Of a stretch of 64,000 nucleotides of DNA, positions 26,108 to 34,432 are shown one piece after another; within the stretch, counting starts at the first letter, position 1, and every line of letters starts with the position of its first letter. Both the position numbers and the translations under genes were made by a program. The stretch comes from Lysobacterales bacterium 66-474 (GTDB lineage Bacteria > Pseudomonadota > Gammaproteobacteria > Xanthomonadales > Rhodanobacteraceae): the NCBI GenBank assembly GCA_001899805.1, contig MKWP01000014.1:1-64000 (forward strand). Direction: 5' to 3'. Under the pieces are notes generated by a model. It was not told the origin of the DNA, did no database searches, and was given only the letters and a program-made list of their open reading frames with translations.

Positions 26108-27219
26108 AACGTTGCTACTACGAAGTCCTCGGCGTCGCGCGCGGCGCGAAAGACGAGGAACTGAAAAAGGCGTTCCGCCGGCTGGCGATGAAGAACCATC
26201 CGGATCGTTGTCCCGACGACCCGCAAGCCCAGGAACGCTTCAAGGAAGCCAAGGAGGCGTACGAGATTCTCGGCGACCCGCAGCGGCGTGCGATGTACGA
26301 CCAGTACGGCCATGCCGCGTTCGAGAACGGGGCCGGTCGTCGCGGCGGCGCGCCGTTCGGCGACGTCGGCGACATCTTCGGCGACATCTTCTCCGACATC
26401 TTCGGCGGTGGCCGCCGCGCGGCGCGTGGTTCGGATTTGCGCTTCGTGCTGGAACTCGACCTCGAAGAGGCCGTGGCCGGCATCGACAAGCAGATCCACG
26501 TGCCGACGATGGTCAACTGCCAACATTGCAACGGCACCGGCTCGGACGACGGCAAACTCGCGACCTGCACGACCTGCCGCGGCCACGGCCGCGTGCGGAT
26601 GCAGAACGGTATCTTCTCGATCCAGCAGACCTGCCCGCATTGCGGCGGCGCCGGACGCACCATCGTCACGCCGTGCAAGCACTGCCATGGCGAGGGACGG
26701 CTGGAAGACGAACGCAGTTTGCAGGTGAAAGTGCCGGCCGGGGTGGACGACGGCGACCGCATCCGCCTTGCTGGCCAGGGTGAGGCCGGACCGTCGGGCT
26801 CGACACCCGGCGATCTGTACGTCGAAATCCACGTGCGCGAGCACCCGATCTTCAAGCGCGATGGCGACAACCTCCGCTGCGAAGTGCCGATCCGCTTCGC
26901 GCAGGCCGCGCTGGGCGCGGCCATCGAGGTGCCGATCCTCGGCGGCGCCACCACCATCACGGTGCCGCCGGAAACCCAGACCGGGCAGGAGTTCCGGTTG
27001 CGCGGACAGGGCGTGAAATCGGTGCGCAGCCGCCATACCGGCGACCTCTATTGCACCGTCGTCGTGGAAACCCCGGTCCGCCTCGACAAGCGCCAGCGCG
27101 AATTGCTCGAACAGTTCGAAGCGACCTTCGCAGACGTCGAAGAAGCGAAGAAACATTCGCCGCGCAACAGCGGCTTCGTCGACGGCGTGAAGCAATTCTG
27201 GGCGAAGATGACGGGTTGA
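26104..27219 (+). CDS. dnaJ: Chaperone protein DnaJ
   Basis: This 371-residue protein has a J domain with the H-P-D motif at residues 32-34, a Gly/Phe-rich linker ([11 protein letters not shown]), and four zinc-binding C-x-x-C-x-G-x-G motifs ([32 protein letters not shown]). C-terminal substrate-binding domains follow. It is the DnaK co-chaperone. The start overlaps the stop of the preceding channel gene by 4 nt and begins [10 protein letters not shown], the standard J-domain entry. Confidence 0.97.
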   Translation: MKRCYYEVLGVARGAKDEELKKAFRRLAMKNHPDRCPDDPQAQERFKEAKEAYEILGDPQRRAMYDQYGHAAFENGAGRRGGAPFGDVGDIFGDIFSDIFGGGRRAARGSDLRFVLELDLEEAVAGIDKQIHVPTMVNCQHCNGTGSDDGKLATCTTCRGHGRVRMQNGIFSIQQTCPHCGGAGRTIVTPCKHCHGEGRLEDERSLQVKVPAGVDDGDRIRLAGQGEAGPSGSTPGDLYVEIHVREHPIFKRDGDNLRCEVPIRFAQAALGAAIEVPILGGATTITVPPETQTGQEFRLRGQGVKSVRSRHTGDLYCTVVVETPVRLDKRQRELLEQFEATFADVEEAKKHSPRNSGFVDGVKQFWAKMTG

Positions 27220-27260
27220 ATGCCGGAATCGGGAATCGGGCGATGCGCCTTACCCTCGTC

Positions 27261-27366
27261 GTCATTCCGGGGCCGCGCTGAGCGCGGAACCCGGAATCCG
27301 CTCTGCAATCTTCGCGTAGATTGAAAAGCAGATTCGGGATCGTGGCTACGCCGCGTCCGGAATGAC
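27261..27366. repeat. GTCATTCC palindromic element, copy D
   Basis: Begins GTCATTCCGG and ends CCGGAATGAC in the gap between dnaJ and dapB. The centre is AT-richer than the neighbourhood. Confidence 0.8.
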
Positions 27367-27425
27367 GAGGCTTGTTATCCTTCGCAGCGCCACCTGCGCG
27401 CAGGCCCTTACCCGGAAGCCACCCC

Positions 27426-28160
27426 ATGCCTGAACCGATCCAACTTGGCCTTACCGGTGCCAACGGCCGCATGGGTCGCGCGCTGCAGGCGCTGCTTAGC
27501 GACGACGCGCGTTTCGCGCTGGCTTCGAAGGTTGCGCACAGCGACGACTGGCGTGCTGCGCGGGAGCTCGATATCGTGATCGACTTCAGTACGCCGGAAG
27601 GCTTCGACGCCGCGCTGGGGTATTGCGAATCGCACGGGGTGGCGCTGGTCAGCGGCACCACCGGCATCGATGCAGCGCAGCGCAGGCGTTTCGACGCGGC
27701 GGCCGCGAAAATTCCGGTGCTGTACGCGGCCAACTTCAGTCTCGGCATCGCGGTGTTGACGCGGCTGCTGCGCGATGCGGCGAGCGCGCTGCCGCATTGG
27801 GACCTGGAAATCATCGAAGCGCACCATTCGCGCAAGGTAGACGCGCCGTCGGGCACCGCGTTGGCGCTGGGCCGTGCCGCGGCCGGTGCGCGCCGCCAGG
27901 ATTTCGATGAAGTCGCGGACTTCGCGCGTCACGGCCATACCGGAGCACGGCCGGAAAGCGCCATCGGCTTTTCCTCGATCCGGGCCGGCGAAATCGTCGG
28001 CGAGCACACGGCGTTTCTCGTCGGCCACGACGAGCGCATCGAACTGACCCACCGCGCCTACGACAACACCATCTTTGCGCGCGGCGCATTGCATGCCGCG
28101 GCATGGCTTGCCGGCAAACCCGCGGGCGCGTATTCGCTGGACAACGTGCTCGCCGCGTAA
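27426..28160 (+). CDS. dapB: 4-hydroxy-tetrahydrodipicolinate reductase
   Basis: The protein is 244 residues. The Rossmann motif G-A-N-G-R-M-G-R is at residues 11-18, D-F-S-T-P-E-G near 53, and the active site E-A-H-H-S-R-K-V-D-A-P-S-G-T-A at 131-145 (H134 and K137 catalytic). It makes tetrahydrodipicolinate for lysine and peptidoglycan with NAD(P)H. It is about 25-30 residues shorter than E. coli DapB because the segment between the second and third strands (after K-V-A-H-S-D) is abbreviated. The start at 27426 is used since the fold begins 6 residues later. Confidence 0.93.
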   Translation: MPEPIQLGLTGANGRMGRALQALLSDDARFALASKVAHSDDWRAARELDIVIDFSTPEGFDAALGYCESHGVALVSGTTGIDAAQRRRFDAAAAKIPVLYAANFSLGIAVLTRLLRDAASALPHWDLEIIEAHHSRKVDAPSGTALALGRAAAGARRQDFDEVADFARHGHTGARPESAIGFSSIRAGEIVGEHTAFLVGHDERIELTHRAYDNTIFARGALHAAAWLAGKPAGAYSLDNVLAA

Positions 28161-28214
28161 AAAAACCTGCCGGTGCTGTTCGTCGCATCGCACGCGCAGC
28201 GAGAATGCACCGCC

Positions 28215-28694
28215 TCAACCCGGCGGCTTCTTCCACGATTCGTGGCCGTACACGATGCGCCAGCCCTGCGGTAGGCGTTGCCAGATATAGGTCACGACAA
28301 AGTGACTGATGGTGGCCTTTCCGCTATGGGCCGTCCCGCTACCCACGAGTGGCCATGTCACGATTTCGACATCGGGGCCAAGCGACATGAATGCGGGCGC
28401 TCCATTCTGTACATATTTCGCCTCGCTCTTGCCGTTGTTCCACCATTTCACTTGTTGGGCGTGCAGGGCGTCCCAACCCAGGATGACCTCGCCGTTGATG
28501 GCGAAAACCAGCTTTGGGCTGTGCACCATCGCCGACATGAAAGCATCGGTGTCGTGCGCGTTCGCGGCCTGGAACATCTTCGCCATCTGTGGGCGGATCG
28601 CCTGCTCCGCTTCTGACGAACCGGATTGCGCCCAAGCGCTTCCCGCGAACAAGCCAACGGAAATCACCGCGGCTGCAACAAACATCTTTTTCAT
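28215..28694 (-). CDS. Secreted NTF2/SnoaL-like protein
   Basis: This 159-residue protein has a signal peptide (M-K-K-M-F-V-A-A-A-V-I-S-V, cleavage after S-A-W-A) and a single NTF2-like cone domain, marked by the helix A-N-A-H-D-T-D-A-F-M-S-A-M and the C-terminal G-W-R-I-V-Y-G-H-E-S-W strand. The ketosteroid-isomerase/SnoaL-type fold has many functions, so the ligand is unknown. The start at 28694 is set by the signal peptide. It is convergent with dapB and follows the beta-propeller gene by 17 bp, so probably co-transcribed. Confidence 0.75.
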   Translation of the reverse strand: MKKMFVAAAVISVGLFAGSAWAQSGSSEAEQAIRPQMAKMFQAANAHDTDAFMSAMVHSPKLVFAINGEVILGWDALHAQQVKWWNNGKSEAKYVQNGAPAFMSLGPDVEIVTWPLVGSGTAHSGKATISHFVVTYIWQRLPQGWRIVYGHESWKKPPG

Positions 28695-28711
28695 CTGTCT
28701 TCTCCACGTTC

Positions 28712-29941
28712 TCATGGATTGCTGAACACTGCGCCGTGCGGGATGGCGCTGCCGTGCCAGCCGTCCGGCCACGCGCGCGTCATGTCGATCGTCGCCGGGT
28801 CGAGCGTCAGCTTTCCGGTGCTGCGGTCGATCGTGGCGAAGCGGACCTTGGTGTCGAGTGCGCCATAACCCGTGATCGCCAGGCGGTCGCCGCCGGGTTC
28901 GAACGCAAGCCAGTGCGGATATTCATCCGGCGGCAGCAGGATGCGGCTGACTTCGCGCGGATGTTCCGGATCGCGCACGTCGAGGCTCACGATGGCGTGC
29001 CCACTTTGCGCGGCCATCACCAGAAAATGGCCCGCCACCACCGGCACCTCGCAGGTGCGGTAGCCGAGATCGTAGACATGTTGCAGCCAGGGATGGTCAC
29101 TCGCCAGACCGTGGACCAGGAACAGGCCGCAATTGAACGTCGGGACGACGACGGTCTTGCCGTCTGCCAGCACGCGCGGTTCCGATGAGTCGGCCGCCGT
29201 GTCGTAATACCAGTCGGTTTGCTGCGGCAGCGGCATGGTCTTGAGCAGTTTCAGATCGGACAACCGCCAGACCTGCGCCACATGGCTGACCTGCGCGCCC
29301 ATCATGTCCGCACTGCTGGTGACGATGCGATCGAGCTTCGGAACGATCGCAATGCTGTAGGGGCGAACGTCGGGGTGCCCCGGTGCGATCGCCGAAGCGG
29401 TCCTCACGACCTTGCCTTGCGCGTTGAATTCGACCAGACCGCCGGCGGCGTGATTGAACCCGCCGGAATACTGGAAGGTCGCCAGCGTGTCGCCGTTCGG
29501 CAAATAAACAAACGAGTGCGGATAACCCAGTGCGCCGACGCTGTCGAATTGCCGCGCGAGCCGTGGGTGTACGGGATCGTGCAGGTTGAAGACATACGTG
29601 CGATTCCCGAGCCAGTCGTTGGCGTAGAGCATGTTGTCCGGCGGTTCCGCGTAGTTGGTGTGATGCGCCTGCGCTGCGTCGCCGACGGGCAGCATCGCCA
29701 CAAGCTTGCCGAATGACGAGCCCGGCTGCACGTCGAACACCGCGAGGAAATCCTTGCCCAGCCCCAGCCCGCTGCGCCGCGCGGGAATGTCGGCTGGCGT
29801 CATCTCCGGCACCGAGGCGAGCGGATGCCTGGCTTCCATCGCCCACACGAAAAGGTAGTGGCTGGATGCCGGAGCAGCCATGGCGAATAACGGGAACATC
29901 AGGGTCAGCGGTAGCAAGCAGCGGCACATCGCCTTTTTCAT
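28712..29941 (-). CDS. Exported beta-propeller protein, selenium-binding-protein-like
   Basis: This 409-residue protein has a signal peptide (M-K-K-A-M-C-R-C-L-L-P-L-T, ending A-M-A-A-P) and repeated four-stranded blades with short Gly/Asp turns, consistent with a seven-bladed propeller. Segments such as A-H-H-T-N-Y, Y-P-H-S-F and Y-P-H-W-L-A-F place several His at blade starts, as in the SBP56/methanethiol oxidase family, which binds copper; this assignment is tentative. A generic YVTN-type propeller is the alternative. It sits between the NTF2-like gene and a multicopper-oxidase remnant. Confidence 0.6.
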   Translation of the reverse strand: MKKAMCRCLLPLTLMFPLFAMAAPASSHYLFVWAMEARHPLASVPEMTPADIPARRSGLGLGKDFLAVFDVQPGSSFGKLVAMLPVGDAAQAHHTNYAEPPDNMLYANDWLGNRTYVFNLHDPVHPRLARQFDSVGALGYPHSFVYLPNGDTLATFQYSGGFNHAAGGLVEFNAQGKVVRTASAIAPGHPDVRPYSIAIVPKLDRIVTSSADMMGAQVSHVAQVWRLSDLKLLKTMPLPQQTDWYYDTAADSSEPRVLADGKTVVVPTFNCGLFLVHGLASDHPWLQHVYDLGYRTCEVPVVAGHFLVMAAQSGHAIVSLDVRDPEHPREVSRILLPPDEYPHWLAFEPGGDRLAITGYGALDTKVRFATIDRSTGKLTLDPATIDMTRAWPDGWHGSAIPHGAVFSNP

Positions 29942-29959
29942 GATTCATTCCTTGCAGGG

Positions 29960-30120
29960 TCATTCCACACTGATGGTTCCCATCATTCCGGCATCCTCGT
30001 GGCCAAGCATGTGGCAGTGGAACACGAGGTGCCCTTCGACACGTGCCGGAAATCGAGGGTCACTTTGGTTATGTTCGGTCATGCCCATCAGCCAGATCGG
30101 CGCGCGCCACCGGGGTTTCA
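29960..30120 (-). pseudogene. C-terminal remnant of a multicopper oxidase
   Basis: Read on the minus strand, this stretch encodes about 50 residues ending F-H-C-H-M-L-G-H-E-D-A-G-M-M-G-T-I-S-V-E then a stop. The H-C-H-x3-H-x4-M pattern is the T1/T3 copper-ligand end of multicopper oxidases. Upstream, the frame runs straight into the end of the alpha/beta hydrolase gene, so the rest of the oxidase is missing. It is a deletion remnant rather than a complete gene. Confidence 0.75.
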
Positions 30121-31167
30121 CGGAGCGCCGCCCCCGTGCTTCGGCAGCTCACCCAGGATCGCGTCGATCACGATCTGCGGCTGGTCGAGCTGGATGTAGT
30201 GGCCGCTGTCCGGGACCGGAACCTGCTTGGCGTCGGTCGAGAGCGAGAGCAACCTGGCTTGCGTCAACGCATGCTCGCGTTCGTCGGCCATGTGTTGCTT
30301 GTGCACAGCCGGCGGGGTCCTGGCGTTGTCGTAGTGACGGTTTTGCGCGGTGAGGATCATGAGCGGGCGAGCACCGAACGAACGCCGGTGCGCGATGAGC
30401 CAGGTTGTGTCGGCGGGTATCTCCTGCATCTCCGAAATCGACGCGTCGTAGAGCGCCACGCGCGTGCTGGCGATGTGCAGGACGGTGGCATTGAGTCCGG
30501 ACGACCACTCCTGCATCGGCAGGCCGCGGAAAAACTGGTGCGAACAGGGCGTGTTCGGCGCGGGCGTGTAGGAATGTCCGACCGACGGGATTGGCGGCAG
30601 CGGCTGGTGGTTGATGAGCGCCTTGCGGCATGCGATCAAACCCTGGCCATCGACCTTCCACTCGCTGTAATCCTTGGCGCGCAGTGTCGGCGATGCGACG
30701 TCGTCGTCTTCGATGTCCACGAAGACTTCGCCGTACACCTCCGGCATGTAGAGGTCGGCGAAGGCGCGGATGTTGTAACCGCCGAACGAATGTCCGACCA
30801 GCAGATACGGGCCGGGTATGTGCGCGTTGTGCAGCGCCGCGTGCAGCTCCTTCGCGATCTCGGCGCTGGTGCGCGGCATCGGCCCGGCTTCGCTGAAGCC
30901 CGAGCCGGCACGATCATAGGCGCAGGTGCGCGTGTGGCGGGCGGTCACCGGCTGGATCAACAGCCAAGACGGCGACCAGTCTTCCCAGCCGGCGTCGAAC
31001 ACTACCGTCGGTGTACCGGTGCCTGTGCAATAGAAGTTGAGTTTGGCTGGCCCCGCATCCACCAGCCGCCCGGGATGCGCGTAAATCTGGTCGCTTGTCG
31101 CGGCCTGCGCGGAGACGATCAATGCGGCGAATGCGAAAGCGAATGCCACGGTTGCGATGTGTTTCAT
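30118..31167 (-). CDS. Exported alpha/beta hydrolase
   Basis: This 349-residue protein has a signal peptide (hydrophobic residues 5-20, A-Q-A-A cleavage), an oxyanion-region motif V-V-F-D-A-G, and the nucleophile elbow G-H-S-F-G-G with Ser127. An acid lies in the following strand (V-F-V-D-I-E-D) and the catalytic His in D-S-G-H-Y-I-Q-L-D-Q-P near residue 328. It is a likely periplasmic esterase or related hydrolase; substrate unknown. Its 3' end abuts the multicopper-oxidase remnant, consistent with a deletion joining the two. Confidence 0.8.
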   Translation of the reverse strand: MKHIATVAFAFAFAALIVSAQAATSDQIYAHPGRLVDAGPAKLNFYCTGTGTPTVVFDAGWEDWSPSWLLIQPVTARHTRTCAYDRAGSGFSEAGPMPRTSAEIAKELHAALHNAHIPGPYLLVGHSFGGYNIRAFADLYMPEVYGEVFVDIEDDDVASPTLRAKDYSEWKVDGQGLIACRKALINHQPLPPIPSVGHSYTPAPNTPCSHQFFRGLPMQEWSSGLNATVLHIASTRVALYDASISEMQEIPADTTWLIAHRRSFGARPLMILTAQNRHYDNARTPPAVHKQHMADEREHALTQARLLSLSTDAKQVPVPDSGHYIQLDQPQIVIDAILGELPKHGGGAP

Positions 31168-31230
31168 GGATGACCTCTTATCGAAAAGAAATTGAGATGT
31201 CTGATGAGCGCCGGCCGCCGCTCTCGCGTC

Positions 31231-31361
31231 GTCATTCCGGGGCTGCCGCCGGCCTCATCGGCGGCAGAGCCCGGAATCCATCTTGATCTTGCTGTGTCTT
31301 GTCAAAGTCAAAATGGATTCCGGGTTCCACCCGCACACAGCGCGGGTGGCCCTGGAATGAC
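31231..31361. repeat. GTCATTCC palindromic element, copy E
   Basis: Begins GTCATTCCGG and ends CTGGAATGAC with internal hairpins (GCCGCCGGC..; CACCCGC / GCGGGTG). It fills most of the 31168-31421 gap; nothing else is seen there. Confidence 0.8.
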
Positions 31362-31421
31362 GAGCTTTTTGGATCGCGCAGACTGCGGTGGCGAATAATC
31401 AGAGTCATTCGAAATCCGAAA

Positions 31422-32435
31422 TCAGTCCCTGAGCGACGCCGCATACGCCGCGACATCGATCATTTCCGGCACGGTCAATGCCGAGGCTTCCGCGCGCATC
31501 GGCGCGGCGGCGGGATCGCTGCGTTTGCCTTCGCGGAACAGGATCAATTCGCGCGCGATGTAGGTCGGCGAGCGACCGGCCAGCGGTGGCACGACGCCGA
31601 TGCCGGGCATGGTCTGGCCTTCGAGTTTCGGGCCGTGACAGGACTCGCACGAGGCCGCCGAACCTTTGCCTTGGGCGGCGATCACCGCGCCGCGTGCAAT
31701 GCTTCCCGGCGGCACGTATGCCACGTAGCCGACGCGACCATCGGACAGGGAATAATCCGTGAAATTGACGGGCGTTTCGATGATGCGTTCGCCGATGGGT
31801 TCGCGTGCGCCGCCCTTGTCCGGCACCAGCACGAAGTACTTCCAGTGGGTCTTCGGCACGCTCGCGGTTTCGATCACGTGCACGCGCGGGACGAATTTCG
31901 TCGAGGAAAAATATTCGGCGGCTTGCTGCAGATCGTCCGGCGTGAGCGCGCGCGCCTCGTCGAACATGTCGTGCGCGGTTTCCGGGCCACCGAGCCCCCG
32001 CTGGCCGGCGCGGAACGCCGCGACCTGTTCAAGGATGTACGCCTTCGGCAGGCCGTCCAGCGTTGCCGTGGCGGGCACGCCCGCGCCGCTGATCGTGTGG
32101 CATTCGGCACAGGGTCGCGCGGGCTTGCGGCCCACCTTCACGATCCGCGGCGCTGCAGGATGATCCTGCGGAAACCAGTCCGCGTCGTCCATGCTGTCCA
32201 TCTGTGCTTGCGTATAACCCACCGTGCTGCCGGTGACATGCAGCAACTTGTGCGGATCGGGCCTGGGCTTCGGCGCGTGTGGATCGGGCGGCGATGGAAA
32301 CTCCGGAAACGCCCACGCCTCGGCCGCGTGGATCGCGGCATCGGACGATGAAGTTGCATCGCCGCTTGCGCTGGCGACAAGCAGGGAAAACACGATCGCC
32401 GCAAAGGCGATCGATAGCTTCGATTGCACACGCAT
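31422..32435 (-). CDS. Diheme cytochrome c
   Basis: This 337-residue protein has a signal peptide followed by two C-x-x-C-H heme sites, C-A-E-C-H near residue 109 and C-E-S-C-H near 262. Each sits in a class I cytochrome c-like domain; a distal Met is plausible in G-Q-T-M-P-G-I-G-V-V-P-P. A Pro/Asp-rich region with H-K-L-L-H-V precedes the first domain. It is a periplasmic electron carrier. Neighbours are exported proteins and an oxidase remnant, which suggests a partly lost periplasmic redox pathway. Confidence 0.85.
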   Translation of the reverse strand: MRVQSKLSIAFAAIVFSLLVASASGDATSSSDAAIHAAEAWAFPEFPSPPDPHAPKPRPDPHKLLHVTGSTVGYTQAQMDSMDDADWFPQDHPAAPRIVKVGRKPARPCAECHTISGAGVPATATLDGLPKAYILEQVAAFRAGQRGLGGPETAHDMFDEARALTPDDLQQAAEYFSSTKFVPRVHVIETASVPKTHWKYFVLVPDKGGAREPIGERIIETPVNFTDYSLSDGRVGYVAYVPPGSIARGAVIAAQGKGSAASCESCHGPKLEGQTMPGIGVVPPLAGRSPTYIARELILFREGKRSDPAAAPMRAEASALTVPEMIDVAAYAASLRD

Positions 32436-32518
32436 GAAAACCCCTCACGAGAAGCACGAAGGCGAAGCACGCAAAACATCCGGGCAGTCGATCGACCACC
32501 CGGATGATTGGGTTGCGT

Positions 32519-33298
32519 TTACTTGCTGGCGGTATAGCTCAGGTCCGCGTTGTAGCTGTCGATGTGCTCGGATGATTTCTTGATGGCGTCGCTGAGGGAT
32601 TTGCGCAGGGCGTCCGTATCGGCCTTGCCGTACACGCTTTCGACCATCTTCCACAACGATGGATTGGCCTCCGCGCCATAGTCCGCCCAGCTCTTGTTCG
32701 GCAGGACCAGAATGTAGTCCGGCGCGTCTTCGCCGCCTGCCTGGATTTCAAGGAACCTGAAGTGGTAGGGCCACTTGGACTTCGCGGCCGCTGCAGCGAT
32801 CTTCTTGGCCGCATCCGTGAATGCCGTGTGGGCCGCATGGCCGTGCTGGAGCGTGAAATACGTGACATCGATCAGCGCGGGTTGCGCCTGGGTGGCCCAG
32901 TCCTTTGGCATGTAGCTCATGTCGGGTTGGTCGACCATGAACGCACTGGTTTCGCTCTTGAGATGCGGGTTGGCTTGGGTGCGCCAAGTCTCGCTGCATG
33001 CCTTGTCCGCATCGTGCATGGTGTCGAAATCCGCCCAAGTATGGGGTCCAGTGACGTAGGAATACGAGTACACGTCGCCGGTTTCATGCACCCACGCCGT
33101 CCAGGCGTATTTCGATCCGTGGTCGCGCAGGCACTGGTTCCATGCTTTCACGCCGGCCTCGTAGGCCTGCTGATCCGATGGCGCCACGGTATCGGTGAAA
33201 TCACGATTGGCTACAGCTTGGTTTGCCTCTGCTGCAAAAGCGCCGGTAACAGCCGCCAGTTCGAGTGCCGCAACCACACACACAGTCAGGATCTTCAT
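32519..33298 (-). CDS. Secreted protein of unknown function
   Basis: This 259-residue protein has a signal peptide (hydrophobic residues 3-20, A-F-A-A cleavage). The mature part is rich in Trp, Tyr and Asp (W-T-A-W-V, Y-S-Y-S-Y-V) and alternates predicted helices with short strands. Two Cys pairs could form disulfides. I recognise no family. A perfect CRP-like palindrome centred 72 bp upstream of the start suggests cAMP-CRP/Clp-type control. Confidence 0.65.
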   Translation of the reverse strand: MKILTVCVVAALELAAVTGAFAAEANQAVANRDFTDTVAPSDQQAYEAGVKAWNQCLRDHGSKYAWTAWVHETGDVYSYSYVTGPHTWADFDTMHDADKACSETWRTQANPHLKSETSAFMVDQPDMSYMPKDWATQAQPALIDVTYFTLQHGHAAHTAFTDAAKKIAAAAAKSKWPYHFRFLEIQAGGEDAPDYILVLPNKSWADYGAEANPSLWKMVESVYGKADTDALRKSLSDAIKKSSEHIDSYNADLSYTASK

Positions 33299-33360
33299 AA
33301 ATCCTCCGAGGTGTACAGGTGGGTTCGCCGCAAAACATCGTCCGCACTCGCTCCCCTCAG

Positions 33361-33380
33361 AGTGTGACGCGCGTCACACT
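33361..33380. promoter_or_regulatory. Perfect CRP/Clp-type binding palindrome
   Basis: AGTGTGACGCGCGTCACACT is a perfect 20-bp palindrome with the TGTGA-N6-TCACA core of CRP-family sites. It lies between the secreted-protein gene (minus strand, start 33298) and the 3' end of the oxygenase gene, so it should act on the former. The rest of the 33299-33558 gap shows nothing else. Confidence 0.65.
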
Positions 33381-33558
33381 ACGCTCGCCCGGTCAGGGGA
33401 TACAAGTGCCATGGAAAACCCCGGAAAATCAGCGCAGTACACTGCGCACTCGTGGCGCCGGTCGTTGCCGTGAGTCGGACGCCGCGACAACAGGCGCACA
33501 CTCCGTCCGCGCGGGCGATGGGGGTATCGAGTGATCCGGAAAGGCTGGCTGCGCGGAA

Positions 33559-34254
33559 TCAGTCGCGATGCGCGGCACTGCGATCGCGGCCTGCACCGAA
33601 GCGCTTGTCGAGGCCACCCGCGATCTTCTTGAAGAAACGCGTCGCAAGTCCGCGTTGGGTCTTGCGCTGCTTTTCTTCCTCGCTGGTCAGCCACGCGACT
33701 TGAATGACGCGGCGCTCGCCTTCGTACGGCAAGTGTCCATGGAAGGAATTGTCGGCGCGCTTGAAGATCACGAATTCGCCGTACAGCGGTTTCACTTCCG
33801 GCGCGATCGCGGCGTCGATGTCGTCGATCCTGGAAAGAAACCGCAGGCAGCCGTCGCTGGTGTCGTGCCAACTCGGGTTGAGGTACAACAGCGCGGTGGC
33901 GACTTTCGATTTGCTGTCGGTGTGGATGGTGCCGTGGCGCTTGTTGAGGTGGCGGCAAATCGTCACCAGCGTCGGATACTGCCCGAGGTTGTCGATGCCG
34001 AGTTTGGCGCCGACCGCGTTCGCGAATGCCGACGAGGTCACCGCGTCGACCAAGGCGTGAACCGCGGGTCCGCATTCCTTTTCGTCGTAGGGGAAAAATC
34101 CCGCGCCCGAGTACTTCGGAAAATCGCGATCGAGTTCCGCGCGCGCCTCGCCGGGCAACTGCCCGTGCGCGATCAGGAACGGGAACGGATCATTCCGGAC
34201 CAGCGTGTCCGGGCGGTCGAGGCGGGCGGGGTCGAGCAGAACAGCGGCGTGCAT
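33559..34254 (-). CDS. 2-oxoglutarate/Fe(II)-dependent oxygenase
   Basis: This 231-residue protein has the double-stranded beta-helix facial triad: H-T-D at residues 111-113, the distal His in F-H-G-H at 172-174, and the 2-oxoglutarate-binding Arg in G-E-R-R-V near 181. It resembles prolyl-4-hydroxylase-type small oxygenases; the substrate is unknown. A basic C-terminal tail (K-K-I-A-G-G-L-D-K-R) follows the catalytic core. It stands alone upstream of, and divergent from, carA. Confidence 0.85.
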   Translation of the reverse strand: MHAAVLLDPARLDRPDTLVRNDPFPFLIAHGQLPGEARAELDRDFPKYSGAGFFPYDEKECGPAVHALVDAVTSSAFANAVGAKLGIDNLGQYPTLVTICRHLNKRHGTIHTDSKSKVATALLYLNPSWHDTSDGCLRFLSRIDDIDAAIAPEVKPLYGEFVIFKRADNSFHGHLPYEGERRVIQVAWLTSEEEKQRKTQRGLATRFFKKIAGGLDKRFGAGRDRSAAHRD

Positions 34255-34325
34255 GGTCAGGGCCTGTTGGTGCGCGCATTGTATCGCCGGAGCCGTGCTG
34301 CGCCGTGAACGGCGCGCGCGACTCT

Positions 34326-34333
34326 GCTAACAT
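34326..34333 (+). promoter_or_regulatory. Candidate extended -10 of carA
   Basis: TGCTAACAT-type element (extended TG plus TAACAT, hexamer at 34328-34333), about 100 nt before carA. A similar element precedes prfB. The -35 is weak. Confidence 0.4.
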
Positions 34334-34432
34334 TGCCGCTTGCCTGAACACCGATCCCCCGAGCCCGCTCCTGCGCGGCTCGCGGGTTTGGGTGCGCGGG
34401 TGTCCGCACACCCCTGCACCCGGAATCCGCCC

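Noticed and set aside
27225-27425. Lysine riboswitch upstream of dapB
   Set aside because: The space is occupied by a palindromic element and shows no lysine-riboswitch core.
32450-32480. Another copy of the GxxExxY flank repeat upstream of the diheme cytochrome gene
   Set aside because: The GAAGCACGAAGGCGAAGC stretch is only loosely similar and has no GxxExxY gene beside it.
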